DNA from: Lamprobacter modestohalophilus
GTDB taxonomy: Bacteria > Pseudomonadota > Gammaproteobacteria > Chromatiales > Chromatiaceae
Assembly (NCBI RefSeq): GCF_016583905.1
Contig: NZ_NRRY01000002.1
Span: 124,001 to 188,000, forward strand
Length of the DNA: 64,000 bases
Direction of reading: 5' to 3'
Below the pieces are notes generated by a model, which was given only the letters and a program-made list of their open reading frames with translations, had not been told where the DNA came from and did not search any database. Each line of letters begins with the position of its first letter. The first letter of the stretch is position 1. The position numbers and the translations under genes were made by a program. Below are positions 7,728-16,672 of the stretch, piece by piece.

Positions 7728-8704
7728 TGCCAGCTCTTTGAGCCTTGCCGGCCTCCGACGACCTGTGGGAGGCCGGTATTTTCCTGCTGAACCCGTTTTA
7801 CCTCATCCCAATCGATCACCACCCCATTGCCTTTAGCGATTGATGGTGGAATGATCTCTTCCACTGCTCGCGGACCTGTCCCCTCCAGCCGGCTGACTTC
7901 CAAAAACAGCTGGTCTCCAAGCCATCCCACCTTGTATGGCTGATCGACAATGGTCACCGGGGTGCCAACCTCGACCTGACCGAACAGATACTCGATATCT
8001 TCCGGAAACATTCGCGTGCAGCCTGAGCTGACCGGCATGCCAACGCCCCAGGGCTTGTTGGTGCCATGGATCAGATAGCTTGGATTGCTAAGCCGCAAGC
8101 GGTAAGCGCCGAGCGGATTATCCGGGCCAGCAGGGACCACTGCCGGTAGAGTTTTACCGTTCTTGGCATACTCGGCGCGAATCGACGCAGGCGGTGTCCA
8201 GGTTGGATTCTCCGTCTTCTCGATGATCCGGTAGCTGCCAACCGGTGTCTCCCAGCCGTCGCGGCCGATGCCGATCGAGAAGGTCTCAACCTCGGTTGGT
8301 GAACGGTAGTAGTACATGCGCCGTTCGGCCAGGTTCAAGACGATGCCGTTGCGCGGGGCATCCGGCAAGACATGACGATCTGGCGCCAGCACTGCGGTAC
8401 CTTCACCGGGGAGCCATAGATCGACATCGGGATTGGCCTGCTGCATCTCATCGACGCCGAGTCCATGGTGGCGGCCGATATCGAGAAGCGTGTGCTCGCT
8501 CTTCGCCTTTACATAGAACGGGGTGCCGATGACACTATCGCTTGGATCGATGAGCCGATAAACCTTGGCCAGGGCGGGCGCTACTGGTAGCGCGCTGAGG
8601 CTGATGAGGGTGACAAGCCAGATGATGGGACGCAGGCGGCGCTTGGCGCCGGTGCGCCGATCTGGGTCCGGCGGGTTCATGGGATGGACGGTATCGATCG
8701 TCAT
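7706..8704 (-). CDS. L,D-transpeptidase (YkuD/ErfK family)
   Basis: A 332-aa periplasmic enzyme. After a hydrophobic signal segment ending in PVAPALA comes a LysM-like region (HTLLDIGRHHGLGVDEMQQANP), then the YkuD catalytic domain with the conserved histidine in YLIHGTN (near residue 213) and the nucleophile cysteine in PVSSGCTRM (near 229). A C-terminal extension follows. Relatives (ErfK, YbiS, YcfS) tether the Lpp lipoprotein to diaminopimelate of peptidoglycan; the neighbouring small lipoprotein with a terminal lysine is a plausible substrate. ATG 8704 is chosen; ATGs at 8761 and 8680 are alternatives. It is divergent from the EF-G paralogue. Confidence 0.9.
   Translation of the reverse strand: MTIDTVHPMNPPDPDRRTGAKRRLRPIIWLVTLISLSALPVAPALAKVYRLIDPSDSVIGTPFYVKAKSEHTLLDIGRHHGLGVDEMQQANPDVDLWLPGEGTAVLAPDRHVLPDAPRNGIVLNLAERRMYYYRSPTEVETFSIGIGRDGWETPVGSYRIIEKTENPTWTPPASIRAEYAKNGKTLPAVVPAGPDNPLGAYRLRLSNPSYLIHGTNKPWGVGMPVSSGCTRMFPEDIEYLFGQVEVGTPVTIVDQPYKVGWLGDQLFLEVSRLEGTGPRAVEEIIPPSIAKGNGVVIDWDEVKRVQQENTGLPQVVGGRQGSKSWHHFDMIF
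7748..7782 (+). terminator. Rho-independent terminator after the lipoprotein gene
   Basis: A perfect 9-bp stem (CCGGCCTCC at 7748-7756 with GGAGGCCGG at 7768-7776), an 11-nt loop and TATTTT. It lies inside the 3' coding part of the convergent transpeptidase gene, so that protein end is encoded opposite a terminator hairpin. Confidence 0.8.
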
Positions 8705-8788
8705 CTGCTGGACTCCAAAACTGATGACCTGCTCCAAACGTTGGACCAGGAAGTCTGCCAAGTATTCAATTCAGGTCGATGGTGGTTC

Positions 8789-10891
8789 ATGAGTCAATCC
8801 AGTCAGCATTCCCGCAGCCCTAAGCAGGGGCAGACCGCGACAGCGCTCGATCGGGTGCGCAACATCGGTATTGCCGCGCATGTCGATGCGGGCAAGACCA
8901 CCTTGACGGAGCGCATCCTGTTCTACGCCGGCGCTTCCCATAAGATCGGCGAGGTGCATGATGGCGCAGCGCACATGGACTGGATGGCCGAAGAGCAAGA
9001 CCACGGTATCACGATCACCGCGGCGGTGACGAAGGCGCCCTGGCGCGATCATCTGCTGCAGATTGTCGATACTCCCGGCCATGTCGATTTTACCATCGAG
9101 GTCGAGCGTTCGATGCGCGTACTTGATGGGGTTGTTCTCGTCTTGGACGGCGTTCGCGGCATCGAGCCGCAGACCGAGACGGTTTGGCGGCAGCGTTGTC
9201 GGTTTGGGTTGCCGGTGCTGTTCTTCGTCAACAAGATCGATCGGCCGGGGGCGGACTTTCTTCGGGTTCTGGATGCTATCCGGGAGCGGTTGGATGTGGA
9301 GCCGGTGGCGATGACGGTGCCGCTGGCCGAGGAGCAGGCCTGCATCGACCTACTACACCGGCGCCTGTTACGGTTCGGCGGCGAGCAGGGCGAACAGGTC
9401 TCGGCCGAACCCTGCCCGGAGGCTCTCTGGGCACCAGTCGCTGAGCTGCACGAGGCCCTGTTGTTGGCTGCTGCTGATGCCGACGATACCCTGGCCGATC
9501 TGGTGCTCGAAGGTGGCGAGCCGGAGCCCGAGGTCGTCCTCGCGGCACTGCGGCGTGGCACCCTGGCCGGACGGATCTTTCCCTGCTTTGGCGGCAGCGC
9601 GCTGCGAAACCTCGGTGTACAGCCGGTGATGGATGCCGCCGTCGACCTGCTGCCGGCGCCGCTCGATCGGCCCGCCGCGGTCGCGCGGCAGCCCAATGGA
9701 GAGGCCGAGACCGTCGCGATCAGCGCCAAGGGGCCTCTGGTTGCGTTGGTGTTCAAGGTGCAGCTGTGGGATGGCCGTCGCCACTGTTTCACGCGCGTCT
9801 ACCGCAACCGGCTCAAGGTTGGCGATACGGTTGCCTTCAAAACCGCCGATGGTCGCGTGATCAAAGAGCATATCGCGCGCATCTTCGATGTCGACGCCGG
9901 GCGCAAGACCAAGCTGGATGAGGCTGGGCCGGGGCAGATCGTCTTGATCGCTGGTTTACGCTATGCGGCGACCGGCGACACCCTCTGCGACCCCGACCAT
10001 CTGGTGGCGCTGGAGCGGATCGAGGCGCGCCAGCCGGTACTGAGTCTGGCGATTGAGCCAGCTGCTGGTACTGACGAGGACAAGCTGCTCGAGGTGCTGG
10101 ACAAGGTGGAGCAGGAAGATCCAACGCTGAGGGTCGAGGAAGACCCTGAGACCGGCCAGCGTCTGCTGCGCGGCATGGGCGAGCTCCATCTGCAGATCGT
10201 GCTTGAGCGCTTGGAGCGCGAGTTTGGTCAGAAGGTGCGCACTGGTCGGCCGGCGGTTGCGGTGCGTGAGACGATCATGCGCAGCGGGCGCGCGGAGCAG
10301 CTGCATAGCCGCCCGCCGAGCCCGGATGGAAAACAGCCCGAGTTGGCCGCCTGGGCCCTGGTTGAGGTCGCGCCTCAGGCCCGCGGTGCAGGCAACCAGA
10401 TTCGATGCCATCCGCGTCTGCGGCCGGAGAGTGCAGCCCTGTCGCTGGAACAACAGCAGGCTTTGCAGGAAGGGCTCGAGGTCGGGCTGGCCAGTGGCGT
10501 GCTGCAAGGCGCGCCGGTTGATGACGTCAGTGCGACCTTGGTGGAGGTCGAGCTGTTCGGCCAGCAGAGCACGCCGGAGGCCCTGCAGGCGACGACGACG
10601 CGCGCCCTTGCGCGTGCGCTGTCTGAGGCGGGACCGGTTGCGCTACATCCGGTGATGCGGGTCGATGTGGTGGTGCCGGAGGCAAACCTCGGTTCGGTGC
10701 TTGGTGACCTGCAGCAGCGGCGCGCTGCGATACAGGCCACCAAGACCGGTCAGGAGAGCGGTGACGACTCGGCGAGCATCAGCTGCGAGGTTGCACTCGA
10801 AGCCCTGCTCGGCTACACCACCGAGCTGCGCAGCCTGACCCAAGGGCGCGGCCAATACAGCATGCAATTCGAGCGCTTCGACGTCGTTTGA
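8789..10891 (+). CDS. Elongation factor G-like translational GTPase (EF-G paralogue)
   Basis: A 700-aa five-domain GTPase. The G1 motif AHVDAGKT, G3 DTPGH and G4 NKID are intact, followed by domain II (ALVFKVQLWDGRRHCFTRVYR), domain III with LLRGMGELHLQIVLERL, a shortened domain IV, and a C-terminal domain V with HPVMRVDVVVPEANLGSVLGDLQQRRA. It is the divergent EF-G type seen as a second copy beside the housekeeping fusA; here there is no str operon (rpsL, rpsG, tuf) context, so I do not call it fusA. Whether it translocates or acts in recycling cannot be told from sequence. The start is ATG 8789; an upstream ATG at 8684 gives a non-homologous extension. Confidence 0.88.
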   Translation: MSQSSQHSRSPKQGQTATALDRVRNIGIAAHVDAGKTTLTERILFYAGASHKIGEVHDGAAHMDWMAEEQDHGITITAAVTKAPWRDHLLQIVDTPGHVDFTIEVERSMRVLDGVVLVLDGVRGIEPQTETVWRQRCRFGLPVLFFVNKIDRPGADFLRVLDAIRERLDVEPVAMTVPLAEEQACIDLLHRRLLRFGGEQGEQVSAEPCPEALWAPVAELHEALLLAAADADDTLADLVLEGGEPEPEVVLAALRRGTLAGRIFPCFGGSALRNLGVQPVMDAAVDLLPAPLDRPAAVARQPNGEAETVAISAKGPLVALVFKVQLWDGRRHCFTRVYRNRLKVGDTVAFKTADGRVIKEHIARIFDVDAGRKTKLDEAGPGQIVLIAGLRYAATGDTLCDPDHLVALERIEARQPVLSLAIEPAAGTDEDKLLEVLDKVEQEDPTLRVEEDPETGQRLLRGMGELHLQIVLERLEREFGQKVRTGRPAVAVRETIMRSGRAEQLHSRPPSPDGKQPELAAWALVEVAPQARGAGNQIRCHPRLRPESAALSLEQQQALQEGLEVGLASGVLQGAPVDDVSATLVEVELFGQQSTPEALQATTTRALARALSEAGPVALHPVMRVDVVVPEANLGSVLGDLQQRRAAIQATKTGQESGDDSASISCEVALEALLGYTTELRSLTQGRGQYSMQFERFDVV

Positions 10892-10918
10892 AGCGACGTT
10901 ATCTGAAACGACGTTATC
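10889..10918. repeat. 15-bp tandem duplication starting at the EF-G paralogue stop codon
   Basis: Two copies of TGAAGCGACGTTATC (10889-10903, 10904-10918), the second with one mismatch. Each copy begins with TGA, the first being the real stop codon. The second copy also contains the stop codon of the convergent yceI gene. Confidence 0.88.
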
Positions 10919-11639
10919 GGGCAGCGCCAAATAGCGCGGCGACAGCCTCTTTCTGTTCGCTGCTCATCGCTTCGACGATCTCGCGATAGGCCTCATACTG
11001 GGCCATGGTCTCCGCGCTCGGCGCGGCCGCTGCGCTGTCATCGGCCGATGTCGGGCTGTCGAAGACCATCACGAAGGTCACCGGCACGGCGTTGCTGATG
11101 CTGTCAAGACCGGCGATCTCACGCAGCTTCTCGACGCCTTCGCCCAGGCCGAATTTGGCCGCATCGAGCACCACCGGCTCCGTACTTGCGACCATCAGGG
11201 TGTCGTCATCGAGCTTCGCGGCTTGCATCTTCAGGATCAGCGGCTGGGTCTCGCCGTGGAGGCTGAGGCTGCTCTCGGCCACGACCTCGATCATGTCACC
11301 GGGCTGCATCGCAGCGATCTGGGCCGGATCGATCTTGGCGCTGAGGGTGGCATCGCTGTACTGCGTGGTCTTGAACAGCATCTCGCGCATGCGTTCGTTG
11401 CGGATCGGGATCAGCGTCTCGACGCTATCGAGGGTGGTGTCGATGACGGCTTGGCCCTGGTCGTTGATGCTGCCCGCAAGTTCGGTGAAATGATGGACCT
11501 CGCCGATGTTGCCGGCCTTGATCGAGACGAACGCGAGATGCGAGCGCTCGGGGTTGAGTGTCCAGGTGTCGGCGACGGCTGTCGCGATGCTGGCACTGAC
11601 GAGACTGATCGCGAGCAGGGCGGTGGTCAGGCGATTCAT
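10914..11639 (-). CDS. YceI family periplasmic protein
   Basis: A 241-aa exported protein. A signal peptide of about 23 residues (cleavage after AVA) is followed by the YceI lipocalin-like fold, beginning with WTLNPERSHLAFVSIKAGNIGEVHHF, typical for isoprenoid-binding or stress-induced periplasmic proteins. A C-terminal extension of about 40 residues (from SADDSAAAAPSAE, then a helix rich in E and A) is not part of the domain. The ribosome-binding site AGGAG lies 7-8 bases before the ATG. The gene is 145 bp downstream of the histidine kinase gene on the same strand, so it could be read with it. The ligand is unknown. Confidence 0.88.
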   Translation of the reverse strand: MNRLTTALLAISLVSASIATAVADTWTLNPERSHLAFVSIKAGNIGEVHHFTELAGSINDQGQAVIDTTLDSVETLIPIRNERMREMLFKTTQYSDATLSAKIDPAQIAAMQPGDMIEVVAESSLSLHGETQPLILKMQAAKLDDDTLMVASTEPVVLDAAKFGLGEGVEKLREIAGLDSISNAVPVTFVMVFDSPTSADDSAAAAPSAETMAQYEAYREIVEAMSSEQKEAVAALFGAAR

Positions 11640-11784
11640 CTTCAAGCTCCTCTGGATGATAGGTCTTCGGGTAATCGATCTCTGAGTCCATGCTGTTTGG
11701 CGGCCGGGCCATACCAACCAGCAGACTCCTATTAATGCGACCGCCGAGCGCCGATCCCAACGTCTCGAGGGTCCGAAAGGGCGC

Positions 11785-13290
11785 TCAAACCGGAGAAGAT
11801 GGCCGTCCAGCCGCGGAGGGGGTGGTCTGCGTCTTCGCCTGTTTTGGTAGGCGCAGCCGCACCCGAAGCCCGGGAGCCGCGTCTTCCAGGCTGAGCGCAG
11901 CGCCATGCAGCTGGGCGACGGCTTGGACCAGGCTCAGGCCGAGTCCGTGGCCGGGCGCTGCGCGGCTCTCGTCGATGCGGAAGAAGCGTTGTAGCACCTT
12001 GTCGCGCAGCTCCGGCGGGATACCAGGGCCATCGTCAGTCACACTCAGCTCGACGCTGGTCTCGCTGCAGACAGCGCGGAGCCGGATCTGGCCGCCGCTC
12101 GGGCTGTGCTTGATGGCGTTGTCGACCAGGTTTGCGATCGCCTGAAATAACAGATCGCGGTCTGCATGCAGACGGCAGGGACTGTTCTCGGCAACGCCTT
12201 CGACCTGGATCGTTTGTAGCGACTCGGCCGCGAGCGGCTCATAGAGCTCGGCGACATCCTGCAACAACGGCAGCGGGTCCAGGTCAGCGAAGGCCGCGCG
12301 GCGGCTACCGGCCTCGATCCGGGCGATGCGTAGCAGTGCGTTGAAGGCGCTGAGCAGCTCGTCGGCGTCGGCGATCGCGACCTCGACCTCGGCGCGCGCC
12401 TCGTCGCTGAGGTCGGCTCCATGCAGCAGCTCGAGCCGATTGCGCAGCCGCGTCAGTGATGTGCGCAGATCATGGGCGATGTTGTCGGAGACCTGACGGA
12501 TGCTGAGCATCAAGGCCTCGATGCGCTCGAGCATCCGGTTCAGGTTATCGGCCAGCTGATCGAAGTCGTCGCCCGTGCCTGCGCTCGGGACGCGGCGGCT
12601 GAGATTGCCCTGCATGATCTCGCGGCTGACCTGATTGACCACGTCGAGCCGGCGCACGATACCGGCGCCCATCAGCCAGCCGCCGAGCAGCGCCAGGCCA
12701 ACGGTGATGGCGAGCCCCCAAGTCATGGCGTCGAGGATCAGCTGGCGGATCGCGGTGAGTTCGCGGACATCGCGGCCGACCAGCAAGCGCAGATCCCCGC
12801 GCAGCCGAAACACCTTGGCGCGCGTCTCATGTTCGATGGTGACGTCCTCGCCCAGTGATTGGCGGGCACGAAACCGGACCCATCCGCCCGCATCCGGCGC
12901 GACCTGCGGCCAGCTGTCGAGATTGCCGATGATCGGGTTGCCGCTCGGAGCGGTCAGGAGGTAGATCGAGGCCCCTTGCGGGTCACGCGCAATACGCTCG
13001 GCGATCACGGTTGAGAGCCCGGCTAAGCCGCGGCGTCGATACTGCTCAGCCAGGCCTTGGATCTCGGCGCCGATGGTGGCATCGGTCTGCCGTGCCATGT
13101 AGCCGGCGGTTGACCAGTAGATGAAGCCGAGCAGAATCGCCACAGAGACGCCGACCAGCAGCATGTACAGCAGCGCGAGCCGGAAGGTCGAGCTGGTGAG
13201 GATGAAGCGCGACGACAGACGCAGTCGACTCAGGCTTGGGCCGAGCTTGCGCTTCGTGCCTTGGCGCAGCTGCTCGGCTGTTATCGCCAT
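11785..13290 (-). CDS. Sensor histidine kinase (two-component, HAMP type)
   Basis: A 501-aa inner-membrane kinase with two membrane segments (about residues 35-57 and 188-212) flanking a periplasmic sensor of about 130 residues, then HAMP, HisKA with the phosphorylated histidine in DNIAHDLRTSLTRLRNRLE (His273), and a HATPase domain (NLVDNAIKHSP; DDGPGIP; RFFRIDESR; GHGLGLSLV). All catalytic boxes are present. It lies 87 bp downstream of the response regulator gene and behind degP, so the operon resembles envelope-stress systems in which a Do-type protease and a two-component pair are co-expressed. The signal is not evident. Confidence 0.92.
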   Translation of the reverse strand: MAITAEQLRQGTKRKLGPSLSRLRLSSRFILTSSTFRLALLYMLLVGVSVAILLGFIYWSTAGYMARQTDATIGAEIQGLAEQYRRRGLAGLSTVIAERIARDPQGASIYLLTAPSGNPIIGNLDSWPQVAPDAGGWVRFRARQSLGEDVTIEHETRAKVFRLRGDLRLLVGRDVRELTAIRQLILDAMTWGLAITVGLALLGGWLMGAGIVRRLDVVNQVSREIMQGNLSRRVPSAGTGDDFDQLADNLNRMLERIEALMLSIRQVSDNIAHDLRTSLTRLRNRLELLHGADLSDEARAEVEVAIADADELLSAFNALLRIARIEAGSRRAAFADLDPLPLLQDVAELYEPLAAESLQTIQVEGVAENSPCRLHADRDLLFQAIANLVDNAIKHSPSGGQIRLRAVCSETSVELSVTDDGPGIPPELRDKVLQRFFRIDESRAAPGHGLGLSLVQAVAQLHGAALSLEDAAPGLRVRLRLPKQAKTQTTPSAAGRPSSPV

Positions 13291-13377
13291 GGGGGGTGAT
13301 TCGTTGCCATCAGCTGTGCAGGAAGGGCAGGCTGCTGGAGCGCGTGCAGGCGATCATCCGTGCGCTCGCCGACGCCA

Positions 13378-14055
13378 CTAGTCCGCACGGAGCATATAGC
13401 CGGCGCCGCGGACGGTTTGCAGCAGCGGTTGATCAAAGTCCTTATCGATCTTTGCCCGCAGCCGGCTGATGTGGACGTCGATCACATTGGTCTGGGGGTC
13501 GAAGTGATAGTCCCAGACGTTCTCGAGCAGCATCGTTCGGGTCACGACCTGGCCGGCATGCCGCATCAGGTACTCGAGCAGCTTGAACTCGCGCGGCTGC
13601 AGCGCGATCGGCTGTCCGCCACGATGCACCTGACGCTTGAGCAGATCCAGCTCCAGATCAGCGACGCTCAGGCTGGTTACCGGGGCATCGCCGGGGGCTG
13701 AGCGCCGCATCAGGGCCTCGATACGCGCATGCAGCTCGGAAAAGGCGAAGGGCTTGACCAGGTAATCGTCGCCGCCGGCACGCAAGCCCTCGACGCGATG
13801 GTCGACCTCGCCAAGCGCGCTCAGGATCAGCACCGGCGTCGGATTTCCCGAGGCACGTAAGGTGCGGATGATCGCGAGTCCTTCCAGCTCTGGCAGCATG
13901 CGATCGATCACCATCACGTCATACGCATTGCCGGCCGCTAGGAACAGGCCGTCACGGCCGTTGTCGGCCAGGTCAACGCTCGCGCCCATCTCGCCAAAGG
14001 CCTTGGCGAGATAGCCGGAGAGTTGAGGGTCGTCCTCGATAACCAGCACACGCAT
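13378..14055 (-). CDS. OmpR/PhoB-family response regulator
   Basis: A 225-aa regulator with an N-terminal receiver domain (acidic pair EDD at 7-9, phosphorylated Asp51 in VIDRMLP, Lys101 in VKPF) and a C-terminal winged-helix DNA-binding domain (LLEYLMRHAGQVVTRTMLLENVW; DVHISRLRAKID). It starts 9 bp after the degP stop and precedes the histidine kinase, its likely partner. The membership of degP in the same transcript suggests control of periplasmic proteostasis, which is inference from gene order. Confidence 0.93.
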   Translation of the reverse strand: MRVLVIEDDPQLSGYLAKAFGEMGASVDLADNGRDGLFLAAGNAYDVMVIDRMLPELEGLAIIRTLRASGNPTPVLILSALGEVDHRVEGLRAGGDDYLVKPFAFSELHARIEALMRRSAPGDAPVTSLSVADLELDLLKRQVHRGGQPIALQPREFKLLEYLMRHAGQVVTRTMLLENVWDYHFDPQTNVIDVHISRLRAKIDKDFDQPLLQTVRGAGYMLRAD

Positions 14056-14064
14056 GGCCGTCGA

Positions 14065-15612
14065 TTACCCAATCGGAACCGCGACGAAACGCTGCTCACC
14101 GTCCTGCTCGACGCGCAGCAAAACGGAGGGCCGTTCCGCAGCCGCGGCCTGCTTGACCGCCTCGACTACCTGGCTCGGCTGGGTCACGGGCTGCTGGCCG
14201 ACCATCGAGATCAGGCTGCCTGCCTTGATGCCAGCCATCTGTGCGGGGCTGCCCGGCGCGACCTGGGCCACGAGGACGCCGCTGGCATCCGCAGCGAGCC
14301 CCCGCTCGGCGCGCAGCTCCGGGGTCAGCGGTGCCAGATAGAGACCGATGCGGGGCTCGTCGCCGGCCGGCTCGTTGCCGCTGGCGGCCTGTGCCATGTC
14401 TTCACTCGGCATCTCACCGATGGTGACAGGCAGCGTCAGGGTTTGGCCTGAGCGAAATAAGACCAGGTTGATCTGCTCGCCGGCATCGATGCCAGCGATC
14501 AGCTTGGTCAGGTCGCGGTACTCCTCCATGCGCTCACCGGCGGCCTCGAGGATGACGTCGCCGCTGCTGATGCCCGCGGCCTCTGCCGGGGTGCCGGCGA
14601 TGACGTCTGCGACCAGCACACCGCGGGTCTCGGGCAAGCCCAGGCTGGCTGCGATTTCTTCAGTCACAGGCTGGATTTGAACGCCCAGCCATCCACGGTC
14701 GACACGGCCCTTGGTCTGCAGATCGGCGATGATCTCAGCGGCGGTCTCGGCTGGGATCGCGAAACCGATGCCGATGTTGCCGCCGCTCGGTGAGAAGATG
14801 GCTGTGTTCACCCCGATCACGACACCACGGGCATCGAACAGTGGGCCGCCGGAGTTGCCGCGGTTGATCGGCGCGTCGATCTGGATGTAATCGTCATAGG
14901 GGCCAGAGTTGATGTCGCGCCCGCGTGCCGAGATGATCCCCGCGTTGACCGAGCCGCCCAGGCCGAATGGGTTGCCGACCGCCAATACCCAGTCGCCGAC
15001 GCGGGCGCCGCGGCTATCGCCGAAGCGCACGTGCGGCAAGGCATCGGTGGTATCGATCTTGATCAGAGCCAGGTCGGTCTTGGCATCACGACCGATCACC
15101 CGTGCCTCGTATTTCTCGCCGTCGTTGAGCGTCACCTCGATCCGCGAGGCGCCATCAACCACATGGTTGTTGGTCACGATATGTCCTTCGGCATCGATGA
15201 TGAAGCCAGAGCCCTCGCCTTCGCGTTGGCGTGGCATTGGCGTCGGCATCTGATCGAGACCACCGAAGCGCTTGAAGAACTCGTACAGCGGCGAGCCCTC
15301 GTCTGGCATCTGGCCGTCGGGGAGCGACAGCGTCTGCTGCGATTCTTGCGCGACCGTGACATTGACGACCGCGGGTGTCACCCGCTCGACGACATCAGCG
15401 AAACTGGTGGGCCCGGTTGGGGCGGCCAAGGGTGCGGGCACCGATTCGGCATGGACGGTCTGAGGCGCTAGACCGGCCGCTGAAGCCAGCACGATCAGGC
15501 TGATGGTGGCCGCGAGCATGGCGCGGCCGGTGAGTCTGGGCGCTGCGAGCACGACGGCTGATGCCGGGGTTGACCGCGGCTCCGTCGCTCTCAAGGGTTG
15601 AGTCGAAGGCAT
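14065..15612 (-). CDS. degP: Do/DegP-type periplasmic serine protease
   Basis: A 515-aa HtrA-family protease: a long N-terminal region with a signal segment (about residues 30-55), a trypsin-like domain with the triad His in VTNNHVVDGA, Asp in KTDLALIKI and Ser in RGNSGGPLFD, and two C-terminal PDZ domains. It degrades or refolds misfolded periplasmic proteins. The gene opens an operon with the response regulator and kinase that follow; a clear AGGAG ribosome-binding site precedes the ATG. MucD/DegQ are equally good names from the sequence. Confidence 0.93.
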   Translation of the reverse strand: MPSTQPLRATEPRSTPASAVVLAAPRLTGRAMLAATISLIVLASAAGLAPQTVHAESVPAPLAAPTGPTSFADVVERVTPAVVNVTVAQESQQTLSLPDGQMPDEGSPLYEFFKRFGGLDQMPTPMPRQREGEGSGFIIDAEGHIVTNNHVVDGASRIEVTLNDGEKYEARVIGRDAKTDLALIKIDTTDALPHVRFGDSRGARVGDWVLAVGNPFGLGGSVNAGIISARGRDINSGPYDDYIQIDAPINRGNSGGPLFDARGVVIGVNTAIFSPSGGNIGIGFAIPAETAAEIIADLQTKGRVDRGWLGVQIQPVTEEIAASLGLPETRGVLVADVIAGTPAEAAGISSGDVILEAAGERMEEYRDLTKLIAGIDAGEQINLVLFRSGQTLTLPVTIGEMPSEDMAQAASGNEPAGDEPRIGLYLAPLTPELRAERGLAADASGVLVAQVAPGSPAQMAGIKAGSLISMVGQQPVTQPSQVVEAVKQAAAAERPSVLLRVEQDGEQRFVAVPIG

Positions 15613-15968
15613 GCGAGGGCTCCTGAGTGGACGCTGCGAGTAGAGGCCCGCAGCGAACTGCGGTGCTCAATGACATGTTGCTGAGTGTTGGGAGTTAGGC
15701 TTTACCGCGCGGTTGCCGGTGGGTTACCGATTGTTAATCTACAGGCTGGCTTCGGTTGGCTTGCTTGCGGTGCAGCCGATTCGAGCGCTGGGCGGTTATC
15801 AGTCGCACGCTCGGTCTGCGAGTGCGACAATGCTGACGCGCGGTGGCTCTTGCGCGCTCTGCAGAGTCGGCCGTGTCTCTAACCGTCAACGATCAATCAT
15901 GCCGGCGCATCGACGAACCCTCGGGTGCTCGCTGGTGCCTCTGGCGGACCGGAAAAGGGGGAGATGAG
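15613..15968. other. Intergenic region between degP (-) and the 62-aa gene (+)
   Basis: A divergent gap of 356 bp with no credible gene. It must hold the promoters of degP and of the small + strand genes. The only structure I see is a 7-bp inverted repeat (GTCGCAC at 15802-15808, GTGCGAC at 15822-15828) with a 13-nt loop. Confidence 0.5.
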
Positions 15969-16157
15969 ATGACAAGCCTCGAACAGGTGGAGATCAGCAA
16001 GTATCACAACGAACTCGTGCACGATGTCCGACATCTGGTGCAGAAGTATGGCCGGATCATGGGCTGGGAAGTGCCGGAGCTCGATGAGGCGGAGGCGAGC
16101 AAGTTGATCTTACAAGCCTTGAAGAACGCGCTCGCTGACGTCGAGCGTGAGCAATAG
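15969..16157 (+). CDS. Small hypothetical protein (62 aa)
   Basis: I do not recognise a family. The product is a compact, charged, probably all-helical protein (KYHNELVHDVRHLVQKYGRIMGWEVPEL, then a second helix DEAEASKLILQALKNALADVE) without signal peptide or cysteine. ATG 15969 follows a purine-rich GGGGAGATG stretch. The next gene starts inside its last codons (GTG at 16147), so the two are probably translated together. Confidence 0.6.
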   Translation: MTSLEQVEISKYHNELVHDVRHLVQKYGRIMGWEVPELDEAEASKLILQALKNALADVEREQ

Positions 16158-16455
16158 CGTCGGGCGCAGCTGGCTGCTGCTGGTGATCATTGCGAGCGTC
16201 TTGCTGGACGCTTGCGGTTCGCCAGTCGCGAAGCCACGCTGTCTGCCCGAGATTGGGATGACAACAGAAGACTTGGTGGGTTGCGGCTGTCGCCTCATGG
16301 ATTCCGGGAATCTCGGCTCCGCTGGCGTCGTGCGCTCGGAATCGAATCCGATGGTGCAGACCATCATCGTGGTCAATTATGTCTGTCCAATGGGTCGCCA
16401 AGGCCTGGCAACGGTCTCAGTCGTGAATGGGGTTGCCGGAGAGGTCTTCTACTGA
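16147..16455 (+). CDS. Small putative lipoprotein (102 aa)
   Basis: Starts with GTG at 16147, overlapping the end of the previous gene by 11 bp. A hydrophobic segment (LLLVIIASVLLDAC, residues about 10-23) ends in a possible lipobox LLDAC. The mature part has four further cysteines (CLPEIGMTTEDLVGCGCRLMDSG; YVCPMG) and no recognised domain; the MTTEDLVGCGC pattern resembles small lipoproteins of the SmpA/BamE-like shape, but that is weak. Function unknown. Confidence 0.55.
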   Translation: MSNSVGRSWLLLVIIASVLLDACGSPVAKPRCLPEIGMTTEDLVGCGCRLMDSGNLGSAGVVRSESNPMVQTIIVVNYVCPMGRQGLATVSVVNGVAGEVFY

Positions 16456-16505
16456 GGATGAGGCGACTGGAGATCGGTCGATAAACGACGATCTTGATGG
16501 GTCTC

Positions 16506-16541
16506 AGTAGTGGTCTTAGTAGTGGTCTTAGTAGTGGTCTC
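16506..16541. repeat. Three 12-bp tandem repeats
   Basis: AGTAGTGGTCTT three times head to tail (last copy ends in C). It lies 50 bp after the stop of the small lipoprotein gene and is non-coding. Confidence 0.85.
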
Positions 16542-16634
16542 AGCACCAGTAGCGCGGAAGAAGCGCAGCGGTTTCACCGATCGAGCGTCAATCTTGGTCG
16601 GCTCAGGTCGCCGTGAGACATTGCTGCATCTGCG

Positions 16635-16672
16635 TCATCGCTTGCCCTGCAATATCATCGCTTGCCCTGCAA
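16635..16672. repeat. 18-bp duplication across the mlaD stop codon
   Basis: TCATCGCTTGCCCTGCAA occurs at 16635-16652 and 16655-16672, separated by TA (period 20). On the - strand this is the end of the mlaD reading frame including its TGA, copied once more just downstream. Confidence 0.9.
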
